Assembly (NCBI GenBank): GCA_002433675.1
Contig: DJIP01000225.1
Location: forward strand, 2,498-13,607
Origin: Halomonas halophila
GTDB lineage: Bacteria; Pseudomonadota; Gammaproteobacteria; Pseudomonadales; Halomonadaceae
Direction of reading: 5' to 3'
Length of the DNA stretch: 11,110 nt
The position numbers and the translations under genes are program-made. How positions within the stretch are numbered: position 1 is the first letter of the stretch; every line of letters begins with the position of its first letter. The notes under the pieces are model-generated. The model was given only the letters and a program-made list of their open reading frames with translations, searched no databases and was not told where the DNA came from. Shown here one piece after another: positions 1 to 6,176 of the stretch.

Positions 1-24
1 ATCGTGATCGTGATCGTGATCGTG
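1..24. repeat. (ATCGTG)x4 hexanucleotide repeat at the window edge
   Basis: Four perfect copies of a 6-bp unit lie inside the truncated His-rich gene and encode His-Asp pairs on the minus strand. The unit is two codons long, so gain or loss of copies by slippage would change the number of His-Asp pairs without a frameshift. The array may continue outside the window. Confidence 0.85.
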
Positions 25-132
25 CGCTTCGCTGGCCGCGGAATCGCTTTGTGCGAGGGCCAGGGGGGCAGTCGCCAGTGTCAGGGCGCTGATTGCGGCG
101 ACGGCCATGCGGCGGGTCAGAATCGGGTCCAT
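1..132 (-). CDS. Exported His-Asp-rich protein, N-terminal fragment (probable periplasmic zinc-binding protein)
   Basis: Only the first 44 codons are in the window; the gene continues beyond base 1. The start at 132 is supported by AGGAG about 8 nt upstream on the minus strand. Residues 1-27 form a classical signal peptide: an RR-containing basic start, a long Ala/Leu core, and a cleavage site around LALA-Q. The mature protein begins with a short Ser/Ala stretch and then runs into repeated His-Asp pairs encoded by a perfect hexanucleotide repeat at the window edge. Exported proteins with an N-terminal His/Asp run next to znuA are typically Zn2+ carriers such as ZinT-like proteins or ZnuA paralogues. 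Which family this one belongs to cannot be decided from 44 residues. It lies 74 bp downstream of znuA on the same strand, so co-transcription from the Zur-controlled promoter is plausible. Confidence 0.72.
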   Translation of the reverse strand, partial: MDPILTRRMAVAAISALTLATAPLALAQSDSAASEAHDHDHDHD

Positions 133-167
133 CGTCTTGCTCCTTGGGATGATCGGTGGGGCGTTGT

Positions 168-185
168 GGCCTCCCAGGGGAGGCC
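168..185 (-). other. Small hairpin between znuA and the downstream His-rich gene
   Basis: A perfect 7-bp GC stem (168-174 with 179-185, loop 4 nt) lies in the 74-bp gap between the znuA stop and the next start. No T-run follows it on the minus strand, so it is not a standard intrinsic terminator. It could be a partial terminator or an mRNA-processing or 3'-end stabilising structure. Confidence 0.35.
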
Positions 186-206
186 TTGGAAAGAACAGGG
201 CTTTCA

Positions 207-1226
207 TCACTCGGCCTCGGCGGCGCAGCGGGTGACGCCGTCGGCCAGTTGGCGCAGCAATGCGGGATAGAGCTCGGTACCAAGCGGCAGGTCGACGCCG
301 AGTGGGTCGATGACCAGCGACGTCTCGACCCCGGTGCCTGCGAAGACGCTGTCCACCAGCGCCGGGTTGAACTGGGGCTCTCGGAAGACGCACTGCACGC
401 CGAGATCGGCGACACGCTGCTGGATCTCTCGGATACGCGCAGGGCTCGGGTCCGAGGCATCCCCCAGGGAGATCGCCCCGGCCGCCGGCACATCGAAGCG
501 GCGCTCGAAGTACTGGTAGGCATCGTGGAAGACGATGAAGCGAGTACCCTGGGCCTGCTGGAGGCGGGTCTCCAGTTCATCGATCAGGTCGTCGAGCTTG
601 CTGCGGGCTTCCTCCGCGTTGTGACGATAGATGTCGGCGTTGTCGGGATCGAGTTCGGCCAGTGAGGTGGCGATGGCATCGAGCCAGGCCTGGGCATTGA
701 CCGGGTCGAGCCAGCCGTGGGGGTCCCAGCCTGAATGATCGTGATGGTCGTGGCCGGCTTGCTGTTCGTGCTCGTGCTCGTGCTCGTGCTCGTGGCCATC
801 AGGCTCTTCGTGGTGCCCGTGGCCCTTATGCTCCTCGTGCTCATCATGATCGTGGGCCTCGAAGGTGGCGCCCTGGCGATAGGTCAGGCGCTGGGTGCCG
901 GCGCTTTCCATCAACTCCACCTGTAGCGCGTCCGGCGCCAGTGACTGGCGTGCCTTGGCAAGCCAGGGCGTCAAGCCATCGCTGACCCAGAACACCACGT
1001 CGGCCTGCGCCAGTGCTTCGGCCTCGGAAGGCCGCATGGCGTAGCCGTGGGGAGAGGCCCCAGGCTGGATGACCAGTTGCGGCGTCCCCAGGTCTCCCAT
1101 TACGCGCTCCACGAGGCTGTGGACCGGCGGAATATCCACGGCCACCGAGGGGACCTCTGCGGCAGCCACCGCAGGAAGCAGCAGACAAGGGAGGAGAAGG
1201 GGGCGTAGCGAGGTGTGCATCGTCAT
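207..1226 (-). CDS. znuA: Zinc ABC transporter periplasmic substrate-binding protein ZnuA
   Basis: ZnuA captures Zn2+ in the periplasm and delivers it to the ZnuBC membrane complex. From the start at 1226 the product has 339 residues, with a signal peptide ending near AVAAAE (about residue 24). Cluster A-I metal-binding family marks are visible: His36 in DIPPVHS, His170 in DPHGWLDP, His234 in FHDAYQYF, and Asp307 in IDPLG. These match the usual three His plus an acidic residue of the zinc site. Cys279 and Cys334 sit where the E. coli ZnuA disulfide lies. Residues 125-164 form the mobile charged loop, here with 16 His in 40 residues. A longer reading frame from 1301 was rejected because its extra 25 residues overlap the promoter and Zur box and precede the signal peptide. 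The gene is divergent from znuCB. Identification is very secure; the exact start (1226 or 1220) is less so. Confidence 0.95.
   Translation of the reverse strand: MTMHTSLRPLLLPCLLLPAVAAAEVPSVAVDIPPVHSLVERVMGDLGTPQLVIQPGASPHGYAMRPSEAEALAQADVVFWVSDGLTPWLAKARQSLAPDALQVELMESAGTQRLTYRQGATFEAHDHDEHEEHKGHGHHEEPDGHEHEHEHEHEQQAGHDHHDHSGWDPHGWLDPVNAQAWLDAIATSLAELDPDNADIYRHNAEEARSKLDDLIDELETRLQQAQGTRFIVFHDAYQYFERRFDVPAAGAISLGDASDPSPARIREIQQRVADLGVQCVFREPQFNPALVDSVFAGTGVETSLVIDPLGVDLPLGTELYPALLRQLADGVTRCAAEAE
766..794. repeat. (TCGTGC)n hexanucleotide repeat encoding His-Glu pairs in znuA
   Basis: Four perfect 6-bp units plus a partial fifth lie within the ZnuA charged loop and encode alternating His-Glu on the minus strand. 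As with the repeat at the window edge, the unit is frame-neutral, so the length of the metal-binding loop can change by replication slippage without losing the gene. Confidence 0.85.
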
Positions 1227-1270
1227 CGATCTCTCGGAGCATTCTCGGGGCGGGTGATTGTGGCATGTTT

Positions 1271-1285
1271 TGTTATGATATAACA
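1271..1285. promoter_or_regulatory. Zur box (zinc-uptake regulator operator)
   Basis: The 15-bp sequence TGTTATGATATAACA has perfect 6-bp arms around a 3-bp centre. This is the core and spacing of the proteobacterial Zur operator (TGTTAT-NNN-ATAACA). It lies between divergent znuA and znuC, 45 bp from the znuA start and 37 bp from the znuC start, and overlaps the proposed znuA -10 element. Zn-loaded Zur bound here would be expected to block both directions. The zur gene itself is not in this window. Confidence 0.9.
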
Positions 1286-1301
1286 TTGTTTTCGACGTCA
1301 A
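1275..1301 (-). promoter_or_regulatory. Candidate sigma-70 promoter for znuA
   Basis: On the minus strand, TTGACG (1301-1296, five of six consensus bases) is followed after 15 bp by TATCAT (1280-1275, five of six). The spacer is shorter than the ideal 17 bp. The -10 lies inside the Zur palindrome, which fits repression by promoter occlusion. No equally good promoter was seen for znuC; it may share the AT-rich palindrome region. Confidence 0.42.
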
Positions 1302-1322
1302 GAAAGGCTCTGGAGAATGTTC

Positions 1323-2090
1323 ATGCCGCTATTGTCGATCGATGATCTGCGGGTCGTCCTGGGAGGGCAGACCATCCTCGAGGGCATCGACCTCCAACTC
1401 GAATGCGGCGAAATCGTGACGCTGGTCGGCCCCAACGGGTCGGGAAAATCGACGCTTTTGCGCACCATCATCGGTGCGCTGACGCCTGCTGGCGGACGCT
1501 TGGTGCGAAGGCCCGGGCTGACTATCGGCTATGTACCGCAGCGGCTGGCCATCGATCCGACCCTGCCGATGACGGTCACACGCTTTCTGAACCTGCCGCG
1601 TCGACGTTCTGGTGAAGCCGTGCAGCAGGCCCTGGCGCAGGCCGGTGTGCCTGAGCTGAGCTCACACCAGTTGATGTCGTTGTCAGGCGGCCAGCGACAG
1701 CGTGTTCTGCTGGCGCGAGCTCTGCTCGAGAAGCCCGACCTGTTGCTGCTCGATGAGGCGACCCAGGGACTCGACCACCGTGGTACGGCGGATTTCTATC
1801 GCCAGATCGAGCGGGTGCGACGCGAAACGGGCTGCGCGATCCTGATGGTCAGCCACGAGCTGCATGTGGTGATGCGTACCTCGGACCGGGTGATCTGCCT
1901 CGATCGCCACGTCTGCTGCCAGGGCACGCCCGAGCGAGTGCTGGCGTCCCCGGCCTATCAGGCGCTGTTTGGCCCCGATACCGCTGACGCGCTCGCCTTC
2001 TACCGCCACGAACATCTGCGCGAAAGAGACACCGCTAGCCCGGCCTTGGCGCAGGTGGGCGCTGCCCACTCAATGGGGGCCTCGGCCTGA
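1323..2090 (+). CDS. znuC: Zinc ABC transporter ATP-binding protein ZnuC
   Basis: This is the cytoplasmic ATPase that powers ZnuB-mediated Zn2+ import. The 255-residue product has a complete ABC domain: Walker A GPNGSGKST at 36-44, Q-loop Gln73, signature LSGGQ at 120-124, Walker B LLLLD with catalytic Glu145, and H-loop His178. The tail carries Cys and His residues (VCCQ near 197-200 and FYRHEH near 227-231), as is common in ZnuC proteins. Two ATGs are possible (1317 and 1323). GGAG at 1312-1315 is 1 nt from the first and 7 nt from the second, so 1323 is chosen. The stop overlaps the znuB start by 1 nt, implying coupled translation. Expression should be governed by the Zur box just upstream. 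Confidence 0.95.
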   Translation: MPLLSIDDLRVVLGGQTILEGIDLQLECGEIVTLVGPNGSGKSTLLRTIIGALTPAGGRLVRRPGLTIGYVPQRLAIDPTLPMTVTRFLNLPRRRSGEAVQQALAQAGVPELSSHQLMSLSGGQRQRVLLARALLEKPDLLLLDEATQGLDHRGTADFYRQIERVRRETGCAILMVSHELHVVMRTSDRVICLDRHVCCQGTPERVLASPAYQALFGPDTADALAFYRHEHLRERDTASPALAQVGAAHSMGASA

Positions 2091-2914
2091 TGCTCGATGA
2101 CTTCATGCTGCGTGCGGCGCTCGCCGGAATCGGTGTGGCATTGGCCGCTGCCCCGCTGGGCTGTTTTGTGGTGTGGCGCCGCATGGCCTACTTCGGCGAT
2201 GCCACCGCGCATGCCGCCATCCTTGGTGTGGCACTGTCGCTATTGCTGTCGACCTCGATCTTCGCCGGAGTGCTGGTGGTGTCGTTGCTGATGGCGATCC
2301 TGGTCTCGTTGCTCAGCGGGCGCGGCTATGCCATGGATACCTTGCTCGGGGTCATGGCGCACTCGGCGCTGGCCTTCGGGCTGGTGGCGGTGTCCTTCGT
2401 GTCCGGGGTGCGTATCGACCTGATGGCATATCTGTTCGGTGACATTCTGGCGGTCGGCAAGGGGGATCTAGTGTTGATCGCCGGCGGCGCCTTGCTGGTC
2501 ATGGCGCTGGTGGGGTGGCGCTGGTCGTCACTGTTGACGGCGACCCTGGACGCGGATCTGGCACGGGCCAATGGCATCCATCCCGGGCGCGAGCAGCTGG
2601 TGCTGACACTGTCCCTGGCGGTGGTCGTGGCGGTGGCGCTCAAGGTGGTGGGGGTACTGTTGATCGCGGCACTGCTGATCATTCCCGCCGCCGCCGCCAG
2701 ACCCTTCTGCCGCACTCCGGAAGCCATGGTGCTGGTGGCCGCAGTGATCGGAGCCGCGTCTACTAGCGGTGGTCTTCAGGCGGCCTACTGGCTCGACACC
2801 CCCACCGGTCCCACCATCGTCAGCCTCGCCGCTGTGGTGTTTGTCCTGTGTAGCCTGGTGGATATCGGCAGGCGACGGCTCGCAAGAATGTCCTCCAGCG
2901 ATATCTCGTCCTGA
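2090..2914 (+). CDS. znuB: Zinc ABC transporter permease ZnuB
   Basis: This inner-membrane channel subunit of the zinc importer has 274 residues, the usual family length, and about eight hydrophobic segments. The ABC-3 family hallmark RRMAYFGDATAHAA (residues 30-43) is present. So are the downstream LLIAALLIIPAAAAR segment and the late DTPTGPTI stretch found in ZnuB and MntB-type permeases. The start codon uses the last base of the znuC stop; a run of G lies about 10 nt upstream, so initiation is probably coupled to znuC termination. The gene closes the zinc unit; no clear intrinsic terminator follows, only a very small hairpin immediately after the stop. Confidence 0.94.
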   Translation: MLDDFMLRAALAGIGVALAAAPLGCFVVWRRMAYFGDATAHAAILGVALSLLLSTSIFAGVLVVSLLMAILVSLLSGRGYAMDTLLGVMAHSALAFGLVAVSFVSGVRIDLMAYLFGDILAVGKGDLVLIAGGALLVMALVGWRWSSLLTATLDADLARANGIHPGREQLVLTLSLAVVVAVALKVVGVLLIAALLIIPAAAARPFCRTPEAMVLVAAVIGAASTSGGLQAAYWLDTPTGPTIVSLAAVVFVLCSLVDIGRRRLARMSSSDISS

Positions 2915-3118
2915 ACGGGTGCCCCGTGCGTTGCTGCTATGGGCGCAGAGAGGAGGGAGGGCGACCACCCGCGTGTCCTCGTCGTGCGTCTAGAGGGTAA
3001 TGGCGGTGGCGAGAATCGGGGCGAGGGCGCTGGAAAGCTTACGAATCCGTCAGCAGAGCGCCTTGGTGCATGGGGATGGTGCGCTGCACCACAAAGAGGT
3101 GAGCGAATCGGCACACAT

Positions 3119-3147
3119 CTGACTCATGTACATGAATTATTTGTTAT
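3119..3147 (+). promoter_or_regulatory. Weak candidate promoter of the ABC/amidase unit
   Basis: CTGACT (3119-3124, four of six -35 bases) and TGTTAT (3142-3147, four of six -10 bases) are separated by an ideal 17 bp in an AT-rich pocket of otherwise GC-rich DNA. A transcript from here would have a leader of about 90 nt, containing the structured segment at 3171-3238. The call rests only on these loose matches and on the overlapping palindrome. Confidence 0.25.
3124..3135. promoter_or_regulatory. Perfect 12-bp palindrome TCATGTACATGA, candidate operator
   Basis: This perfect inverted repeat sits about 110 bp before the ABC ATPase gene, between the candidate -35 and -10 elements. That position would suit a repressor or dimeric activator. 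It does not resemble the palindrome next to the XRE-cupin regulator, so if it is an operator, another regulator probably acts here. Confidence 0.4.
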
Positions 3148-3170
3148 GGAGTTGATTGGTAAGGAAAACC

Positions 3171-3238
3171 GCTTTTGTGGCACCGGTTATGCCTGAGTAA
3201 AGGTCACATGATCTTGGATACTGGCCTTGCTCAGGAGG
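3171..3238 (+). promoter_or_regulatory. Structured mRNA leader pairing with the RBS of the ABC ATPase gene
   Basis: CCTGAG (3192-3197) pairs with CTCAGG (3230-3235). After a small internal loop, AAGGTCA (3200-3206) pairs with TGGCCTT (3222-3228, one G-U). The 3' arm covers the first half of the AGGAGG ribosome-binding site (3233-3238). A competing stem, GGCA (3179-3182) with TGCC (3190-3193), shares two bases with the first arm, so two folds are mutually exclusive. The order stem, then CTGAG, then TGATCTTGGATA recalls a TPP (thiamin box) aptamer. However, the conserved CTGG/CCAG helix and the GCG-GGGA stretch are absent. A switch-like leader is plausible; a functional TPP riboswitch is doubtful. 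Confidence 0.38.
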
Positions 3239-3244
3239 TAACGA

Positions 3245-4087
3245 ATGAATGCCCCGGTGTCGCACGCACTACCCTTGGAACAGCCGCAGGCGATCGCTCC
3301 GCCGCGCCAGAGTGTCATCTCGCTCGAGGGGGTAAGGAAGACCTTTGCCAGTCCAGGCAATGACAGCGTCGAGGTGATAAGAGACATCACACTCGATATC
3401 AAACAGGAAGAGTTTGTCAGCATCGTCGGGCCCAGCGGGTGTGGCAAGAGCACGATGTTCAACATCATCTCCAGTCTGCTGGAACCCTCGGATGGAAAGA
3501 TCACGCTGCGGGGGAGCGATCCAGTCTGTGGGGCGCGGATCGGCTACATGCTGCAGCGTGACTTGCTCTTTCCCTGGCGTACCATCATCGACAATGTCTG
3601 CCTCGGGCTTGAAGTCAAAGGCGTGTCCAAGGCAAAGCGCTACGAAATGGCCAGGGAGCAGCTGGCGCGCTATGGCCTGGCCGATTTCGCCGATCAGTAT
3701 CCCAATACGCTGTCGGGAGGTATGCGTCAGCGGGTGGCGCTGATACGCACCCTGATCACCGAACCCGATCTGATTCTGCTCGATGAGCCGTTCTCCGCGC
3801 TCGACTATCAAACCCGCCTGGTGCTCGAGGAAGAGATCGTGTCGATCCTCAAGGAGCACCGCAAGACGGTGGTGCTGATCACACACGACATCGGCGAGGC
3901 CATCGCCATGTCGGATCGTGTCGCCGTCATGACCAAGCGACCGACCTCGGTCAAGAAGGTCTACGACGTGGGCCTCTCCAGGGAGCTGGGGTCCTGCCTC
4001 AAGGCGCGCAGCGACGTCCGCTATCAACAGCTGTTCGACCGCATCTGGGATGACCTGGATATCCAGGTAGCCGGAGGTGCGGCATGA
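3245..4087 (+). CDS. ABC transporter ATP-binding protein (SsuB/TauB-like, NMT1-type system)
   Basis: This is the cytoplasmic ATPase of an importer for a small organic solute. The 280-residue product has an unusual, Pro/Ala-rich N-terminal extension of about 25 residues before the ABC domain. The domain shows Walker A GPSGCGKST (62-70), Q-loop Gln104, signature LSGGMRQR (156-163), Walker B LILLDEP with Glu181, and H-loop His214. Closest family resemblance is to the nitrate/sulfonate/taurine and pyrimidine-precursor group (SsuB, TauB, ThiZ). The start is fixed by AGGAGG ending 6 nt upstream. The stop overlaps the next gene by 4 nt (ATGA), so ATPase and permease are translationally coupled. The substrate cannot be assigned from the ATPase. 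Confidence 0.92.
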   Translation: MNAPVSHALPLEQPQAIAPPRQSVISLEGVRKTFASPGNDSVEVIRDITLDIKQEEFVSIVGPSGCGKSTMFNIISSLLEPSDGKITLRGSDPVCGARIGYMLQRDLLFPWRTIIDNVCLGLEVKGVSKAKRYEMAREQLARYGLADFADQYPNTLSGGMRQRVALIRTLITEPDLILLDEPFSALDYQTRLVLEEEIVSILKEHRKTVVLITHDIGEAIAMSDRVAVMTKRPTSVKKVYDVGLSRELGSCLKARSDVRYQQLFDRIWDDLDIQVAGGAA

Positions 4088-4914
4088 GTGAGGCCCAGGT
4101 CTACACCCATACGATCCAGTCGGGCAGCAACAGGGAAAACTGCGAGGCGCCCGGTCGCTCGATCCTGCTGACGGACAACCTCTGGCGTGGCGCCGGCATC
4201 GCGCTGGTGGTGGTGCTGTGGCAGCTGGGCGTCAATCTTGGCTGGATCAATTCGTTCTTGATGGGCTCGCCGGCAGGCATCGCGGAAGAGGCCTGGCGAC
4301 TGTTGCAGTCGGGTCAGCTTCTGGATGACACCCTGGCCACGGTCTCTGCCACCATCGCGGGCTTTCTTCTCGGCAGCGTGCTCGGCTCAGTGTGTGGCCT
4401 GCTGTTGTGGTTCTCGCGTACCACGGCAAGGATCATCGATCCCTTCATGGTGGCCTTGAATGGTCTGCCGAAGATCGCCCTGGCGCCGATGATCATCATC
4501 TGGTTCGGCTCGGGCATGTTTTCCAAGATCATGCTGGCCTTCGTCGCGACCTTCGTGGTGGCGTTGCTGTCGGCCTACCAGGGTACCCATCAGATCGATC
4601 GCAACATGATCAACCTGATGAGGTCGCTGGGTGGCTCCCGCCGCGAGATCTTTACCAAGGTGGTCGCCCCGGCAACCCTGCCCTGGATCATCTCGGCCTT
4701 CCGTCTGAACATCGGCTTTGCGCTGATCGCCGAAATCGGCGGTGAATTCATCTCTTCCGATCGCGGGCTGGGAAGAATGATCTTCGTGGCGGGTAACCTG
4801 TTCAACCTGAATGTGGTCTGGGTAGGCGTGATCGTCCTGATGATGGTGGCTATCGCACTTTACGTTGTGGTCTCGAAGGTAGAGAAGCGCCTGCTTCCAT
4901 GGGAAAACAAGTAG
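4084..4914 (+). CDS. ABC transporter permease (SsuC/TauC-like, BPD_transp_1 family)
   Basis: This is the inner-membrane subunit of the same importer, 276 residues long. A hydrophilic N-terminus of about 35 residues is followed by roughly six membrane segments (near 36-53, 88-110, 121-141, 145-163, 200-220 and 238-263). The cytoplasmic EAA-type coupling loop is recognisable at about 179-212: RSLGGSRREIF, then PATLPWI, then an invariant-type Gly. This form is characteristic of sulfonate, taurine, nitrate and thiamin-precursor permeases. The ATG overlaps the ATPase stop. The gap to the binding-protein gene is unusually long (221 bp) and contains the 9-bp repeat array. Confidence 0.92.
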   Translation: MSEAQVYTHTIQSGSNRENCEAPGRSILLTDNLWRGAGIALVVVLWQLGVNLGWINSFLMGSPAGIAEEAWRLLQSGQLLDDTLATVSATIAGFLLGSVLGSVCGLLLWFSRTTARIIDPFMVALNGLPKIALAPMIIIWFGSGMFSKIMLAFVATFVVALLSAYQGTHQIDRNMINLMRSLGGSRREIFTKVVAPATLPWIISAFRLNIGFALIAEIGGEFISSDRGLGRMIFVAGNLFNLNVVWVGVIVLMMVAIALYVVVSKVEKRLLPWENK

Positions 4915-4980
4915 AAATTGCCGTCGCAGAACGCTGTGTCAGGTGGTGAGTGTAACAAGCAATAGACGTGGCAAAAGGAA

Positions 4981-5097
4981 AGAGTGGCAAGAGTGGCAGG
5001 TGTGGAAAGTGCAGAAGATGTAGTGAAGGTAGTGAAGATAGTAAGCGTAGTGAGTATTGAAGGTGTAGTGAAAGTAGTGAGTGTAGTGAGCGCAGTC
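4981..5097 (+). repeat. Array of 13 degenerate 9-bp tandem repeats (consensus RRNGTAGTG)
   Basis: From 4981 the sequence divides without gaps into thirteen 9-mers. Six end in exact GTAGTG (units starting 5017, 5026, 5044, 5062, 5071, 5080). The first two are identical (AGAGTGGCA) and the rest are diverged. The sense strand has 47 G but only 7 C in 117 bases, sharply unlike the surrounding GC-rich genes. Because 9 is a multiple of 3, each frame repeats a fixed three-codon theme. One plus frame shows the double stop TAG-TGA six times. Another stays open from a GTG at 4984 to TAA at 5113-5115 and would read Val-Val-Lys/Ser repeatedly. The array lies within the ABC unit, just before the binding-protein gene. 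Its function is unknown. Confidence 0.85.
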
Positions 5098-5135
5098 CCG
5101 AAGCTGAAAATATAACGACAAGGAACAGAACCATC

Positions 5136-6116
5136 ATGAATTCATTTGCGTGCTCCAAGAAAGTTGTCGTCGGTCTTGGCCTCTTGGCCAGCGTGTCTTC
5201 GTTCCAGGCCCAGGCCGAAGACATGGACACCATCTTGATCAACGAGGCGTTTCACTCGCTGCTCTATCTGCCGGTCTACGTGGCCAAGCACGAAGGGCTG
5301 TTCAACGAGTACAACATCGAGGTCCCGGTGGTACGTTCGGCGGGCTCTGGTCCGGCGGCTCTGGCCTCGGTGCTGGCCGGCGAATCGCAGTTCTCCGTGC
5401 ATGGGCCGGAGCATGTCGGCTTTGCCCAGGAGCAGGGGGGCAGCGGCAAGGCCATCAGCGCGGTGGCCAACAGCGCCCCTGTCTGGGTGCTGGCGAGCCC
5501 CGATCTCGACTACAGTTCACCGGCTGACCTGGCCGGCAAGGAAGTCGTCGTGGGGCTGGCCCCTGGTACGTCGAATACCTTGATCAAGCGGCTGATCGAA
5601 GACGCCGGAGTGGACGGCGAGGTGTCCATCACCGAGGTACAGAACGGCTCGGAGCTGGGGCCGGTGCTGTCCGGACGTGGCGACATCGCCGTGGCGTACC
5701 AGCCCCAGGTCGAGCAGGGTATTTCCCAGGGACTGGAGGTAATCCACGCCTTCACCGATGACTATCCCGAGTACGCGTTTTCGACCATCAACACCTCCCA
5801 GGAGATGATCGATGACAACCCGGACCTGGTACTGCGCTTCGTCAATGCCATCAATGACTCCCTGGCGCTGATCCACTCCGATGCCGACGCGGCCAAGGCG
5901 GTGGCGCGCGAGGAATTCGGCGATCTGTCCGGCGAGGTCGTCGACGCGGCGGTGCAGCGCATGATCGACAACAACGTCTATCCCGAAAGCGTGACGATTA
6001 CCGAAGACGCCTTTACCAACGCCATCGAGATGCAGCAGTTCGTCGGCAACATCCAAGGCGAGATGTACTACGAGGATATCGTCGATGACTCCTTCGCCGC
6101 CAAGGTCGTGAACTAA
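5136..6116 (+). CDS. ABC transporter periplasmic substrate-binding protein (NMT1/THI5-like, SsuA/TauA group)
   Basis: This 326-residue exported protein captures the solute for the ATPase-permease pair just upstream. The signal peptide ends at AQA-ED (cleavage after about residue 27). The mature N-terminus ILINEAFHSLLYLPVYVAKH, followed by a GLF..YNIEV segment, is the standard opening of NMT1/THI5-like and sulfonate binding proteins, where the ligand lies between two lobes. The internal pattern SGPAALASVLAGESQFSVHG corresponds to the family's first-lobe binding loop. No CCCFC-type motif of THI5 enzymes is seen, so it is a transporter component. AAGGA at 5120-5124 is 11 nt from the ATG, a rather long spacing. 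Possible ligands include pyrimidine precursors, sulfonates and amides; none is demonstrated. Confidence 0.88.
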   Translation: MNSFACSKKVVVGLGLLASVSSFQAQAEDMDTILINEAFHSLLYLPVYVAKHEGLFNEYNIEVPVVRSAGSGPAALASVLAGESQFSVHGPEHVGFAQEQGGSGKAISAVANSAPVWVLASPDLDYSSPADLAGKEVVVGLAPGTSNTLIKRLIEDAGVDGEVSITEVQNGSELGPVLSGRGDIAVAYQPQVEQGISQGLEVIHAFTDDYPEYAFSTINTSQEMIDDNPDLVLRFVNAINDSLALIHSDADAAKAVAREEFGDLSGEVVDAAVQRMIDNNVYPESVTITEDAFTNAIEMQQFVGNIQGEMYYEDIVDDSFAAKVVN

Positions 6117-6176
6117 GGCGCGTTCCCGGGTCGCTCGTCGACCACCGTAACAGGGCGTCAAGTACGCCATAGGCGA

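Larger units (their letters stand above)
2915..3170. other. Intergenic region after znuB, no credible gene
   Basis: The first part of this 330-bp gap holds no convincing coding region. One reading frame here (2939-3196) has a composition unlike a protein and no ribosome-binding site. An imperfect hairpin can form from TGGTGCA (3064-3070) and TGCACCA (3085-3091). From about 3110 the DNA becomes AT-richer and carries the promoter-like and palindromic signals listed separately. Confidence 0.5.

Noticed and set aside
1..24. Short repeats as CRISPR or mobile-element ends
   Set aside because: The unit is 6 bp, has no spacers, and lies in frame within a coding sequence for His-Asp pairs.
1227..1301. 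Upstream extension of znuA by 25 codons from an ATG at 1301
   Set aside because: It runs across the Zur box and the candidate promoter and would put a charged stretch before the signal peptide. The ATG at 1226 gives a normal ZnuA precursor.
2939..3196. 85-codon plus-strand open frame after znuB
   Set aside because: No ribosome-binding site, Gly/Arg/Glu-rich low-quality composition, and it runs into the structured leader of the next operon.
3171..3238. Firm call of a TPP riboswitch
   Set aside because: The CTGG/CCAG helix and the GCG-GGGA conserved bases are not present, so only a structured leader with loose resemblance is reported.
4850..5242. Minus-strand open frames across the repeat array with His-Tyr or Leu-His-Ser repeats
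   Set aside because: The reading frames stay open because a 9-bp period repeats the same codons. They overlap the permease end or the binding-protein start, and no start signal was seen.
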